This document shows positions 1 to 8,611 of a DNA stretch of 52,291 bases, in pieces. The notes beneath the pieces were generated by a model, which was given only the letters and a program-made list of their open reading frames with translations, was not told where the DNA came from and searched no databases. Origin of the DNA: Methylobacterium sp. J-090 (GTDB taxonomy: Bacteria > Pseudomonadota > Alphaproteobacteria > Rhizobiales > Beijerinckiaceae); assembly GCF_022829345.1 (NCBI RefSeq), contig NZ_JAKSXV010000067.1:1-52291 (forward strand). Direction: 5' to 3'. Both the position numbers and the translations under genes were made by a program. The stretch's first letter is position 1. Each line of letters starts with the position of its first letter.

Positions 1-231
1 GGGGTGGTGAGCCGGGTCTCGGCGGACGTGACCACCGATCCGAAGACCGGCATGAGCCACTACACCGCCCGCATCCGCCTGCCGCCGGACCAGGCCGCCC
101 GTCTCGGCGCCGTGCGCCTCATCCCCGGCATGCCGGTGGAAAGCTTCATGCAGCTCGGCGACCGCTCCGTGCTCAGCTACCTCGTCAAGCCGCTCTCCGA
201 TCAGATCGCTAAGGCATGGCGCGAGCGATGA
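1..231 (+). CDS. Type I secretion periplasmic adaptor (HlyD/PrtE family), C-terminal fragment
   Basis: Only the last 76 codons are inside the window; the gene continues to the left. The residues match the C-terminal end of HlyD-type membrane fusion proteins: a beta-rich stretch with 'D..TGMSHYTARI', then 'RLIPGMPVESF', then 'R..LSYLVKPLSDQI', which is the usual ending of this family (G-x-R-T-x-x-x-Y-L-x-x-P-L). These adaptors bridge the inner-membrane ABC exporter and TolC. The next gene on the same strand is an RTX exoprotein, the classical substrate of such exporters, so the fragment probably belongs to the exporter for that protein. The family call is firm; the substrate link is inferred from position. 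Confidence 0.85.
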   Translation, partial: GVVSRVSADVTTDPKTGMSHYTARIRLPPDQAARLGAVRLIPGMPVESFMQLGDRSVLSYLVKPLSDQIAKAWRER

Positions 232-549
232 AGAAGCTCGGACATTTCGAATGTCACCGCAGCAAAGGACAGAATACAAACCAAAACTTGAAAATACGAA
301 ACTATAGACCTATATAAACATCTTGATCTGATCTTAGGTCATACTTAATCGGCAATCATTCAAATTTCAGCATGCTTGTACGAATCTGAATTGAGATTTA
401 TCAAATTCTATATTATCTCAATATGGACTTATAACCAGTATTATCGGAGAAAATTATAATTTTATCAATTTACAAAACACAGTCGGTAAGTTGCTCCAGT
501 AAAACCCGTCAAAGCCACTTGCGGTTGCTTTGGGCAGGAGAACCGGAAA
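232..549. promoter_or_regulatory. AT-rich intergenic region with an 8-bp inverted repeat, upstream of the RTX exoprotein gene
   Basis: About 320 bases without a convincing gene. Positions 240-480 are strikingly AT-rich compared with the GC-rich genes around them. At 390-397 and 415-422 there is a perfect inverted repeat, ATTGAGAT and ATCTCAAT, separated by 17 bases, with centres 25 bp apart; this suits a dimeric regulator. Several TTG...TATNNT-like hexamers lie here, but none has clear 16-18 bp spacing, so no promoter is assigned. A good ribosome binding site (AGGAG at 536-540) precedes the ATG at 550. The region probably holds the promoter of the exoprotein gene. Confidence 0.5.
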
Positions 550-2916
550 ATGACGACGATCACGACGAAGTGGGCCAGCGATTGGGCGCGCAATGCCGTG
601 GGAGACAAGGCTGAAGTCTTTCTCGCCACCGCCCAAAGGGCCGCCAATGAATGGGCCAAGCATCTCCAGGGCGACCAGGACATCGTGATCGAGGTCGGGA
701 TCGGCAATGTCGGTGGCGCACGCTTCCACGCCAATGGCGGGCCGATCTATCATCACAATGGCTCGTGGTGGGAACAGCCAGCCATGACCAAGGCCCGTGA
801 TGGACGCGACATCAACGGCGCCATCTCGGACGGCCACGCGACGGTCGGTTTCGAAACCTGGGAGCACCTCTTCTACGATCCGAAGGTCGAGCATCACGTG
901 CCCGGCCACCAGACGGATGCGTTCTCGCTATTCGTGCACGAAATCGGCCATGCCATCGGCTTCGTCGGCATTTCCTGGCAGAACGACCAGTGGGGCAACC
1001 CGATCTTCGATGGACCCAACGTCAGGGCGGTCGCCGGTGGACCCATCGGGATCGACGCGACCCGATCGCATATCTGGGGCGGCGCCAACGTCATGGATCC
1101 CTTTCTCGGCACGGGTGTCCGGGAATGGGTCTCGCCCCTCGACCTCGCCGTCCTCCAGGACCTCGGCATGCCGATCGCGTCCGAGCGGGCCGATACCATC
1201 GGGCTCGGCAGCGTCAACGACACGTTCTTCGCCTACGGCGGGGATGACCGGATCGATGGCGGCTGGGGGGACGACCGGATCGACGGCGGCGCCGGCAACG
1301 ACACCCTGCTCGGCGGCGACGGGAACGACACGCTGATCGGCGGCGCCGGCGACGACATCCTCGAGGGCGGCGCGGGCCGGGATACGCTCGACGGCGGCGA
1401 AGGCACCGACCAGGCAAAGTTCTCCGGCAAGAGTTCGGACTACGTCGTGATCTACGACGCTTCGAGCGCCACGGGCGCGCTCAAGATCAAGCACCTCGCC
1501 ACCGGCGACGTCGAAACCCTCACGGGGATCGAGACCGTGAAGATCGGCGACGATGCGCTCGACGCGAAGGGGCTGTTCGCCCACCTGCAGGGGCGCTTCG
1601 GTCCCGTCGCGGCCGGGTCGAAGACCGTGTTCGAGATGGCGTTGAACGCGGCCTCCGACAAGCCGTACGTCAATGACGTCCCCGAGATCGACGGCGCCTT
1701 CGTGGCGAGCGCCCTGGTGCGGTTCGACGACCTCGCCAGCGGCTTCTTCCAGCGCGTTTTCGACACCGGCAACGGGGCGTGGAGCGACAATGTCTGGCTC
1801 GGCCAGGTCGGCAGCGGCCGCGACATGGCGTTCGAGATCCTGGATGGGTCGACGACGCACCGGATCACGGCCAGGGACGCCATCGTCGAGGGCGTCGAGG
1901 CGCGCTGGACGGCCGCCGTGGACCCGAACGGCCGCATGAGCCTGTACAAGGACAACGTGCTCCTCGCCCAGGGCCAGGGCGCCGTGCCCCGGGACATCGC
2001 CCGCGCGAACGAATTCGTGGGCCAGTCCAACTGGTCCTGGGACACGAAACTCGTCGGCACCGTCCACGACCTGAGCTTCAAGGCGGACCCCTTCGCCGAC
2101 ATCGACGGGGCGTTCACCGCCACCGTGAAGGCGCGCTTCGACGACCTCGATGCCGGCGCCTGGCAGCGCGTCTACGATTTCGGCAACGGGCCCGATATCG
2201 ACAGCGTGTGGCTGGGCCAAGTCGGCACCTCGAGCGACATGCAGTTCACGATCATCAACGGTAGCCAGGTCGGGCAGGTGGTGGCGAAGAACGCCATCGT
2301 GGAGGGCAAGGAGGCCACCTGGACGACCAGCGTCAACGAGGCGGGCTGGATGCGCCTGTTCAAAGATGGCGCGATCGTCGCCGAAGGGCAGGGCATCGTG
2401 CCGAAGGACGTCGACCGCGCCAATGAGTTCGTCGGCAAGTCGAACTGGTCGGACGTCAAGCCGCTGGTCGGCAAGGTGAGCGACCTGGAGATCACGCCGC
2501 ACAAGGCCATTCCGGAGATCGACGGCGCCTTCAAGATGTTCGCCGAGGTCCGCTTCGACGACCTCGACAGCGGCTACTTCCAGCGCGTCTTCGACACCGG
2601 CAACGGCGCGGACAGCAACAACATCTGGCTCGGCCAGGACTGGAACGGCGACGACATGGTGTTCGAGATCCTCACCGGATCGACCAAGCACCGGATCACC
2701 GCGCCCGATACGATCGTGGAGGGCGAGATGGCGAAGTGGCAGGCCAGCGTGGACGAATCCGGCTACATGCGCCTCATGAAGAACAGCACGCTGGTGGCCG
2801 AGGGACAGGGCGCGGTTCCGCTGGATGTCCTGCGCACCAGCGACCTGATCGGCAAGTCCAACTGGTCGCATGACGGCGCCCTGGTGGGTCAGATCAACGA
2901 GCTGATCTTCATGTGA
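550..2916 (+). CDS. RTX metalloprotease-like exoprotein with three LamG-like repeats
   Basis: 788 residues, no N-terminal signal peptide, as expected for a type I secretion substrate. An HEIGHAIG zinc-protease motif lies at residues 130-137 (ligands H130 and H134, catalytic E131). The third ligand position of the serralysin motif HExxHxxGxxH is glycine (G140), so the third zinc ligand must come from elsewhere or the site is altered. Around residues 229-286 are about six glycine/aspartate-rich RTX nonapeptides (GGxGxDxLx) for calcium binding. Residues ~377-515, ~517-655 and ~656-788 form three tandem copies of a domain starting 'IDGAF..A.VRFDDL.(S/A)G' and containing 'WLGQ', 'EG..A.W' and 'GQG.VP.D..R': a LamG/concanavalin-like fold with period ~140 residues. 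The AGGAG at 536-540 supports the start. It is probably exported by the HlyD-type system just upstream. The role may be a surface or secreted protease or adhesin. Confidence 0.8.
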   Translation: MTTITTKWASDWARNAVGDKAEVFLATAQRAANEWAKHLQGDQDIVIEVGIGNVGGARFHANGGPIYHHNGSWWEQPAMTKARDGRDINGAISDGHATVGFETWEHLFYDPKVEHHVPGHQTDAFSLFVHEIGHAIGFVGISWQNDQWGNPIFDGPNVRAVAGGPIGIDATRSHIWGGANVMDPFLGTGVREWVSPLDLAVLQDLGMPIASERADTIGLGSVNDTFFAYGGDDRIDGGWGDDRIDGGAGNDTLLGGDGNDTLIGGAGDDILEGGAGRDTLDGGEGTDQAKFSGKSSDYVVIYDASSATGALKIKHLATGDVETLTGIETVKIGDDALDAKGLFAHLQGRFGPVAAGSKTVFEMALNAASDKPYVNDVPEIDGAFVASALVRFDDLASGFFQRVFDTGNGAWSDNVWLGQVGSGRDMAFEILDGSTTHRITARDAIVEGVEARWTAAVDPNGRMSLYKDNVLLAQGQGAVPRDIARANEFVGQSNWSWDTKLVGTVHDLSFKADPFADIDGAFTATVKARFDDLDAGAWQRVYDFGNGPDIDSVWLGQVGTSSDMQFTIINGSQVGQVVAKNAIVEGKEATWTTSVNEAGWMRLFKDGAIVAEGQGIVPKDVDRANEFVGKSNWSDVKPLVGKVSDLEITPHKAIPEIDGAFKMFAEVRFDDLDSGYFQRVFDTGNGADSNNIWLGQDWNGDDMVFEILTGSTKHRITAPDTIVEGEMAKWQASVDESGYMRLMKNSTLVAEGQGAVPLDVLRTSDLIGKSNWSHDGALVGQINELIFM

Positions 2917-3040
2917 CGCCCGTCTCGGGCGGGCGCCATCGATCCGAGCGCTTCCTGTCCGGGCGGGCCCCGCGCGGGTGAGGAAGCGGATCGGATCGGT
3001 GCCCCGTCTCCGTCGGGAAGCGGGTTTCCACCTGTCCGCC

Positions 3041-3064
3041 CCGTGCGGGACGCGTCTCGCACGG
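3041..3064. terminator. Strong hairpin in the 2917-3272 spacer
   Basis: The spacer between the exoprotein and PAAR genes (356 bases) holds no convincing gene. It contains a 10-bp stem (one G-T pair) with a CGCG loop at 3041-3064, and a smaller hairpin directly after the exoprotein stop (CGCCCG-TCT-CGGGCG, 2917-2931). Neither is followed by a T-run, so intrinsic termination is only suggested. The bases just before 3273 contain a short AT-rich patch (about 3222-3243) that could carry the PAAR promoter. Confidence 0.35.
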
Positions 3065-3272
3065 GCATCTCGCTCGGCCGTGTGCCGCGGGCGTGATGGG
3101 CCCCCGGGCCGCGCCCGGTCCGGTTGATCCGGCCCCCATAGCCTTGGTCTCTGTCGCCCGGACGGGGCGCGTCCGGTCCGGTCCGGCGATGCGAGGGGAT
3201 CTGTTCGGGAGGGGGCAAGCCTGATAATTTCACGGGACTTTCCGGTAGACACGCCTCGGGGAACCGCGCGCC

Positions 3273-3563
3273 ATGGGCCAGCCGTCGGCGAGGATCAGCG
3301 ACCTGCATGTCTGCCCCATGGTGACGGGCATCGTCCCACATGTCGGCGGGCCGATCGTCCTCGGGTGCCCCACGGTCCTGATCGGGAGCCAGCCGGCGGC
3401 CCGGGTCGGGGATCTCGCCACCTGCGTCGGCCCGGTGGATTCCATCGTGAAGGGCTCGGCCACCGTGCTCATCGGCGGACAGCCCGCCGCGCGGATCGGC
3501 GACCTGACGGTCCATGGCGGCGTCATCACCACCGGCCTGCCGACGGTCCTGATCGGCGGATAG
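3273..3563 (+). CDS. PAAR-domain T6SS spike-tip protein
   Basis: 96 residues, the normal size for a stand-alone PAAR protein. It is made almost entirely of the PAAR repeat pattern: 'PSARISDLHVCP', 'GGPIVLGCPTVLIGSQPAARVGDLATC', then 'GSATVLIGGQPAARIGDLTVHGG' and a closing 'TVLIGG'. The conserved His and Cys residues (HVCP, GCP, ATC, HGG) are those that bind zinc in PAAR structures. PAAR proteins cap the VgrG trimer and sharpen the spike. It lies just beyond the leftward T6SS arm but on the opposite strand, convergent with the unknown gene at 3643-4164, so it is transcribed separately. Confidence 0.93.
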   Translation: MGQPSARISDLHVCPMVTGIVPHVGGPIVLGCPTVLIGSQPAARVGDLATCVGPVDSIVKGSATVLIGGQPAARIGDLTVHGGVITTGLPTVLIGG

Positions 3564-3594
3564 TCCGGCATCGGCCATCCTGCGGGCAAGGCTT

Positions 3595-3620
3595 GGCGCG
3601 CTTCACAGGCCTTGCGCGCC
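3595..3620. terminator. Hairpin between convergent genes
   Basis: GGCGCGC at 3595-3601 and GCGCGCC at 3614-3620 form a perfect 7-bp stem with a 12-base loop. It sits between the convergent PAAR gene and the unknown gene ending at 3643. No T-run on either side, so this is a candidate bidirectional terminator only. Confidence 0.3.
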
Positions 3621-3642
3621 GCACGGTGCGCCGGGGCCCGCG

Positions 3643-4164
3643 TCAGGGGAACCGGGTCATGCCCTGCGCGCCGATCCAGGCGATGATGCCGTTCTCGAAC
3701 CACATATAGGCCGGCTCGGTCCGCTTCATCACTTCGGTCTTGACGGCACGGCTGAGGCCGCACTTCTTGTCCATTTGATAGACCTTCTCGATCAGCTCCG
3801 CGGTCTCGCAGAGGAACAGCGGCGTCAAGGCCCCCTCGGTCGCCGCCGCCGCGGCCGCCGCACGGAACGACTTGAAGAAGCCGATCCCGACGATCGCCGC
3901 CGCCAGGCCGCATTGATACCGCTCGGCGGCGCTGCCCATCCGGGCGATGCCGATGCCCTTCTCGATCAAGGCGATCGACAGCTTCTCGGGCGTGATCTTC
4001 GCGCCCTTGGCGATCAGCTCGTAGGCGAAGGCGTACTGGTCCGCCAGGCCGCTGGCGACGTTGTCGTGGATGTCGGCCTTGATGAGGCCCCGCTTGAGCC
4101 CTTCCTTCGAGGCCTTCTTGATGATCTTGACGAAGACGTCCTTCGATACGTCGGAAACGGCCAT
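3643..4164 (-). CDS. Unknown protein at the end of the leftward T6SS arm
   Basis: 173 residues; I do not recognise a family. The first ~75 residues are predicted helical and charged (lysine-rich, 'KIIKKASKEGLKRGLIKAD'). A hydrophobic alanine-rich stretch follows at about residues 85-125 ('CGLAAAIVGIGFF', 'RAAAAAAATEGALTPLFL'), which could insert into or lie on a membrane. Three cysteines are present. There is no signal peptide. It lies 67 bases after the proline-rich protein gene on the same strand and is convergent with the PAAR gene. Position between T6SS structural genes and a PAAR gene makes it a candidate effector, immunity or adaptor protein, but nothing in the sequence proves that. Confidence 0.65.
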   Translation of the reverse strand: MAVSDVSKDVFVKIIKKASKEGLKRGLIKADIHDNVASGLADQYAFAYELIAKGAKITPEKLSIALIEKGIGIARMGSAAERYQCGLAAAIVGIGFFKSFRAAAAAAATEGALTPLFLCETAELIEKVYQMDKKCGLSRAVKTEVMKRTEPAYMWFENGIIAWIGAQGMTRFP

Positions 4165-4231
4165 CGGGTTCGAGTCTCGCAGGAGGAAAGGGATGCCCCG
4201 GTAACGGACCGCTCCGGGCCCGCGGTCGCCA

Positions 4232-5005
4232 TCAGATCGCCGAGGCCACGGCCTCGAGGCCGAGCGCCCTGGCCCGGGCGCGGATACGGGCCTTCTGGTC
4301 CTCGCGCAGGACGCCGAGGAGGGGGCGCGCCGCCCAGTAGATCCGCATGGACACGCTGCTGCCGAAGGCGTCCTCGGCCTTGTGCCCGGCCTTCACCAGG
4401 GCGACCTGCTGCGCGCCGATCTCCTGGAGGAGCGCCTCCACGGGAGGCCAGTGCGGCGTCTGCTCCGGGGTCAGGCGCAGGGCGATCCGGATGCGCCTGA
4501 CCTCGTCGGGCGTCAGCACGCCCTCCATGCGCGGATCGGCGCGGGGCCGCAGGACGGGGGCGGCGGTCAGGCGTGGCGGCTCCGGCGCCGCGCGGCGCAG
4601 GGGGGCTGGCGCGGGGGATGGGACTTGGGGCGGCTCCGAGGGCAGGGCCGCCATGTCCACACGGGGCGCGGTCCTGCGGGGCGGACCCGTGGGCCGTGCC
4701 GGCGGCACGACCGCCGCGTCGGTCTCCCGGGGCTCCGGGGCGGCGGATCGTGGCTCCGCCTCTCGCAGCGAAGGCTTCGGCGGCATGGAAGGGGCCGTCG
4801 CCCGCTCGGTGACGGGCTCCAGGGCCGGGGGCACCGGCGACGGCGTGCGCTCGATGAGGAGCGCTTCCCGCGGCAGGGTCGGTGGAGTGGCGGCCGGGGT
4901 CAGGCCGGTGACGATGGCGAAGGCGCCGGCCGCCACCGCCGCCGCGAAGGCCAGGGCGAGGCCCGCCGACAGGGCGATGGACCTCCAGCGCGTGGTGAGC
5001 CTCAT
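4232..5005 (-). CDS. Proline-rich membrane-anchored protein with LTPEQ...W C-terminal domain
   Basis: 257 residues. An N-terminal hydrophobic segment (about residues 10-34) would anchor it in the inner membrane. A long proline/alanine/arginine-rich linker follows (about 35-160), long enough to reach across the periplasm. The C-terminal ~95 residues contain 'LTPEQTPHWPPVEALL', a motif seen in Rhizobiales periplasmic proteins related to the Spy/LTXXQ group. A clear GGGAGG ribosome binding site precedes the ATG. It sits 42 bases after the transglycosylase gene, on the same strand and apparently in the same T6SS operon. A periplasmic partner or chaperone of the transglycosylase or the membrane complex is a reasonable guess; function is not known. 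Confidence 0.75.
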   Translation of the reverse strand: MRLTTRWRSIALSAGLALAFAAAVAAGAFAIVTGLTPAATPPTLPREALLIERTPSPVPPALEPVTERATAPSMPPKPSLREAEPRSAAPEPRETDAAVVPPARPTGPPRRTAPRVDMAALPSEPPQVPSPAPAPLRRAAPEPPRLTAAPVLRPRADPRMEGVLTPDEVRRIRIALRLTPEQTPHWPPVEALLQEIGAQQVALVKAGHKAEDAFGSSVSMRIYWAARPLLGVLREDQKARIRARARALGLEAVASAI

Positions 5006-5047
5006 GGTGCGCCTCCCGATGCAAATCCGCCGACATGAGGGACGTGG

Positions 5048-6724
5048 TCATCGCCCACGCGGCCCCTCGCCCATTCCCTTTCCGTCGCCCGTGCCTTTTC
5101 CGTCACCCATGCCCTTCACGGTTCGGTAGCGGTCCAGCCTCAGGGAGATCATCGTCTCGAACTTCCCATGCACCTGAGCCACCGACAGGCTCTTCGAGGC
5201 GCCCTCGCCCCCGGCGCCGTAGAAGATCGACTTGTTGGCCGCCGCCGGGCGCGGCAGGAGCTCGGCCGCCACCGTCTCGGGCTTGCGCGCCATCTGGGCG
5301 ATGAAGCGCTCGGCCCCGTCGGGGCCGAGGAAATGGACGAGGTAGACCTCGCCGCCGGTGAGGTTGCGGCCGATGCGCTGGGCGATCCGGCCGCTGTCGC
5401 GCTTCAGCATCTCGGCGGCCATCACCGCCGACAGGTAGGCGTCGCGCCGGAGGTCGAGCACCTCCGTGCGCTCGGCCGGCGTGAGGTCGCGCTCGCGCAT
5501 CAGCCGCGCCTGCGCGTCCATCCCGTGCTGCGGGCCGAACTCGCGCACGACGCCGAGCCAGGTCTTCTCGATGAACTGGAACAGGCCGGAGGCCGAGGAG
5601 GTGGCGGCCTGGACCTCGGTCTTGAAGCTCGATTCCTTGTCGGCGATGGCCATGAGCAGGACCGGGTCCATGCTGACCACCCGCGCGGCGCGCATGATCT
5701 TCTCGACGAGGTGACGCCGGATCTGCATCGGCCCGAACACCAGCAACTCGTCGGGGTTGCGCGGCCCCTTGGCCTCGAGCTCGCGGGCCAGCGACGTGTA
5801 GGCGGCGAGCTCCGGCCGGTCGCGCCCACCCGCCCGGGCCGCGGCGGCGTTGCCGTCGAGGAGCGACTTGCCGAGGCCGACCGAGAGCCGGACGGCCGGG
5901 ATCGCCGCCGGGGGCGCCGCGGCGCGCTGCGCCGGTCCCGGGCCGGCCGGGGTGATGCGGATGGCGGAGGCGAGGGAGGCGGAGGGGTCGGCATCGACGT
6001 CGGTGACGTCGTAGAGCTGCGCCGCCACCTCGGCGGAGACCAGGATGACGGGCTTGTCCTCGCCGAGCGACAGGATCACCGTGGCCTGCGCCAGCTCGGC
6101 ATCGGGCTCGGGCGGAGCCGGGGCCATCAGCCAGCCCACCCCCGCGCCGACGAGCATGAACCCGCCGAGGGCGGCGGCCACGCCGAGCGGCCGGCCCTCG
6201 ATCTGCGGCAGGGCGATCACGGAGCGCAGGGTCTGCCACAGGGTCTCGCGCTCGGACGGATGCGCGGACGTTCCTCGATTCAGGGGGGCGCCGCGCGTTT
6301 CGGGAGCCCCTGCGGCTTCGTTCAGGCGCTCCGCCACGAAGGCGGCGATGCCGGCCGCGAGGGCGCGCTCGGTGGGTGCGGCCTCCGGCGCGGTCATCCG
6401 GGCCACCGCCTCCGCCAGGGGCCCGGCGACCTGCCGGCTCAGGCCGAGGCCGCGGCGCAGGAAGCGGGCGCTCACCGGCGCCCGCGCCGCCTGGTGGATC
6501 GCCCAGAACCAGACCGGCAGGGGCGGCTGGGGCCGGGCGAACGGCGTCCCCTGGCAGGGAAAGGTCTTCAGCCCGCAGGCGCGGCAGGAGAATGCCCGGT
6601 TCCGCGCCTCGCGCCGATGGCCGGCGCGCGCGTCGCAGGCGCGGCAGGGCGCGTCGCCCATCCGCAGTGTCATCAGGGCATCGAGGCAATCGGCCTCCGA
6701 AAGAGCGGCGGGCGGGAGCCGCAT
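5048..6724 (-). CDS. Membrane lytic transglycosylase fused to an IS1595-type transposase zinc ribbon
   Basis: 558 residues in three parts. Residues 1-110 contain a zinc ribbon (C27-x2-C30 and C47-x2-C50) followed by 'GTPFARPQPPLPVWFWAI' and 'VSARFLRRGLGLS': the zinc-ribbon and helical region that opens IS1595-family transposases. A transmembrane segment follows at about residues 178-202. The periplasmic C-terminus holds an SLT-type lytic transglycosylase domain, with the catalytic glutamate in 'ADKESSFKT' (E364) followed by 'ATSSASGLFQFIEKTWL'. The protein ends in a glycine/lysine repeat (GMGDGKGTGDGKG). Such enzymes open peptidoglycan so that secretion machines can be assembled. The start lies 3 bases after the ppkA stop with GGGAGG just upstream, so it is translationally linked to the T6SS regulatory genes. 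The transposase-derived cytoplasmic domain lacks the DDE nuclease. Confidence 0.85.
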   Translation of the reverse strand: MRLPPAALSEADCLDALMTLRMGDAPCRACDARAGHRREARNRAFSCRACGLKTFPCQGTPFARPQPPLPVWFWAIHQAARAPVSARFLRRGLGLSRQVAGPLAEAVARMTAPEAAPTERALAAGIAAFVAERLNEAAGAPETRGAPLNRGTSAHPSERETLWQTLRSVIALPQIEGRPLGVAAALGGFMLVGAGVGWLMAPAPPEPDAELAQATVILSLGEDKPVILVSAEVAAQLYDVTDVDADPSASLASAIRITPAGPGPAQRAAAPPAAIPAVRLSVGLGKSLLDGNAAAARAGGRDRPELAAYTSLARELEAKGPRNPDELLVFGPMQIRRHLVEKIMRAARVVSMDPVLLMAIADKESSFKTEVQAATSSASGLFQFIEKTWLGVVREFGPQHGMDAQARLMRERDLTPAERTEVLDLRRDAYLSAVMAAEMLKRDSGRIAQRIGRNLTGGEVYLVHFLGPDGAERFIAQMARKPETVAAELLPRPAAANKSIFYGAGGEGASKSLSVAQVHGKFETMISLRLDRYRTVKGMGDGKGTGDGKGMGEGPRGR

Positions 6725-6727
6725 GCC

Positions 6728-8611
6728 TCACCCTCCCACCTTGACGTAGCGCACGGCGAGGCCGACGGGCGAGCCGGGACGGGTCGCCTCGTCGGCGAGC
6801 TGGCGGAACACCGCCTCGGTGCGCAGGCCGCGGCGCTCGGCGAGGAAGGGCAGGGCCGCCGGGCTCGACACGGCCACGAGCAGCTGCCCCCGCACCGCCG
6901 CGGCGGCCGGCGTTTCCAACCGAACGGCGAAGCTCGCCTTCCGGCCCTTGCGCGTGAGGTGGGCCGCGAGGTTGTGGGCCCCCCCCTCCCCGTCGAGCAG
7001 CAGCAGGGTGACGTCGGCGTCCTCGCCGAGCTCGATGGCGCCCCGCAGCTCCTCGCCGCTGCGCATGACGTCCCGCTCCAGGGTGAGCTTGGGCGCGTGG
7101 GCCCGGGTCAGCACGGCCGGATGCGCCAGCACGTCGACGGCCGGGCATTGCGGCGCGTCGATTTGCCGGAGCTGGATTCGGGGCTCGAAGCCGAGATCCG
7201 CCGTGAAGGCGGTGTCGAAGGCCGCGAACGGCGCGCGGGCCGCCCCGTAGGCCTCGATCACCGCCTCCCGCGCGCTCACCGTGAGGGGGTTCAGGTAGAA
7301 GCACGATCCGCCCCGATAGCCGCGGATATAGGCGGCGACCTGCTCCATGCTCGGGGCGGGTTTCGGGGCGGGCTTCGTCTCCGGATTTGGCGGCGCGGGC
7401 CGCAAGGTATCGGGCGGCGAATCGGGTTTGTCCGCACGGGGCGGGGCGGTGGGCGGCTTGGGAGGCTCGGGTGCGGGCGGGGTCGGCGGTGGGACGGACG
7501 GCTCGGCCGGGCGCGTCTCCAGCGGCGTCTCCGCCTGTTTCCGGGGCGGGTCCGGCGGTGGATCGGGCCGGGGAACCGGCCGCTCGTCCAGGATCACGTC
7601 CGGCGCGAAGACGGGACCGCCCGGATCGGACCCGAAGCCCAGGAACGCCAACCCGCCGGCGGCCAGCACGCAGGCGACGAGCCCGGCGGCAAAGGCGAGG
7701 GGCCGCCGGCGCAGGGGCAGGCGTTCCACCGCCTTCGGGGGGGGCGCGGCGACGCGGGGCGGATCGGCCGGCGGCGGCGACCAGGCCGCCACCTCGGCCA
7801 TGCTGGCGGGCCGCCGCGCCGGGTCCGGATCGAGCATCGCCTCGAGGAGGGGGCGCAGGCGCGGATCGACGCCGGACAGGTCGGGGACCGACGCGCGCCG
7901 GACGATCACGTCGGCGGGGCTTGTACCCATGTCGATGCCGCGCCCGAGGCTCGCCTCCGCCAGGACGAGGCCGAGGCTGTAGATGTCCGAGCGGGCCGTG
8001 ACCGCGCCGCCCTGGAGCCCGAGCTGCTCGGGCGAGACGTGGCTGTACTTGCCGGCAAAGCCGTCGCCGATCACGGTCTGGCCGCCGAGGGAGGAGCGCG
8101 CGATGCCGAAATCGATGATCTTGGCCCGGCCCGGGTCGCCGGCCGGCAGGATGACGTTGTCCGGCGTGACGTCGCGGTGGACGATCCCGGCCCGGTGGGC
8201 CACCTCCAGCCCCGAGGCGAGGCGCCGGCGCAGGATGTCGAGGGCTTCGTAGGGCAGCGGGCCGCGCCGGAACAGCTCCGCGAGGGCGATGCCCTCCACG
8301 AACTCCATGGCGAGGTAGGGCAGGTTCAGGACGCGGTCGATGGAGAACACGTAGTAGCGGATGATGGCTTCGTGATGCAGGTTGTGGAGGGCGGAGGCCT
8401 CCTTGCGGAACAGGGCCAGGGCCGGGCCGCTCCCGGCAAGGTCGGGCCGGATCGTCTTGATGGCGACGACGTCCCCGGTCTCGATGGCGTGGCCGCGGTA
8501 GATCTCGCCCATGCCGCCGACGGCGATGAGGCTCTCGATCTCGTAGAGCTCGTTGAGGCGCGTGCCCGCCGGGATGTGCGGGCGCGGATCGAACACCGTC
8601 GGCCCGGTCAT
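6728..8611 (-). CDS. ppkA: T6SS serine/threonine protein kinase with periplasmic domain (PpkA type)
   Basis: 627 residues. Kinase domain at about 20-290: glycine loop VGGMGEIY (31-38), ATP-binding lysine K52 in VAIK, catalytic loop HRDVTPDN (145-152, base D147) and DFG at 167-169. The position usually Lys in HRDxKxxN is Thr, a common bacterial variant. A proline-rich stretch and one transmembrane helix (about 300-325) follow, then a second proline-rich linker and a ~200-residue periplasmic domain beginning 'YIRGYRGGSCFYL'. In T6SSs of this type PpkA phosphorylates Fha or TssL when a membrane signal is sensed, triggering assembly. I chose the ATG at 8611 because it overlaps the pppA stop (ATGA) and begins just before the kinase fold; the reading frame extends further upstream but only as a shadow of pppA. 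Confidence 0.92.
   Translation of the reverse strand: MTGPTVFDPRPHIPAGTRLNELYEIESLIAVGGMGEIYRGHAIETGDVVAIKTIRPDLAGSGPALALFRKEASALHNLHHEAIIRYYVFSIDRVLNLPYLAMEFVEGIALAELFRRGPLPYEALDILRRRLASGLEVAHRAGIVHRDVTPDNVILPAGDPGRAKIIDFGIARSSLGGQTVIGDGFAGKYSHVSPEQLGLQGGAVTARSDIYSLGLVLAEASLGRGIDMGTSPADVIVRRASVPDLSGVDPRLRPLLEAMLDPDPARRPASMAEVAAWSPPPADPPRVAAPPPKAVERLPLRRRPLAFAAGLVACVLAAGGLAFLGFGSDPGGPVFAPDVILDERPVPRPDPPPDPPRKQAETPLETRPAEPSVPPPTPPAPEPPKPPTAPPRADKPDSPPDTLRPAPPNPETKPAPKPAPSMEQVAAYIRGYRGGSCFYLNPLTVSAREAVIEAYGAARAPFAAFDTAFTADLGFEPRIQLRQIDAPQCPAVDVLAHPAVLTRAHAPKLTLERDVMRSGEELRGAIELGEDADVTLLLLDGEGGAHNLAAHLTRKGRKASFAVRLETPAAAAVRGQLLVAVSSPAALPFLAERRGLRTEAVFRQLADEATRPGSPVGLAVRYVKVGG

Noticed and set aside
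1452..2900. Possible tandem gene duplications within the RTX exoprotein region
   Set aside because: The three similar blocks are in one continuous frame and are protein-domain repeats, not separate genes.
928..3252. 774-codon open frame on the minus strand opposite the RTX exoprotein
   Set aside because: Its translation is low-complexity, with no domain, and mirrors the GC-rich coding frame on the plus strand; the plus-strand protein has clear motifs.
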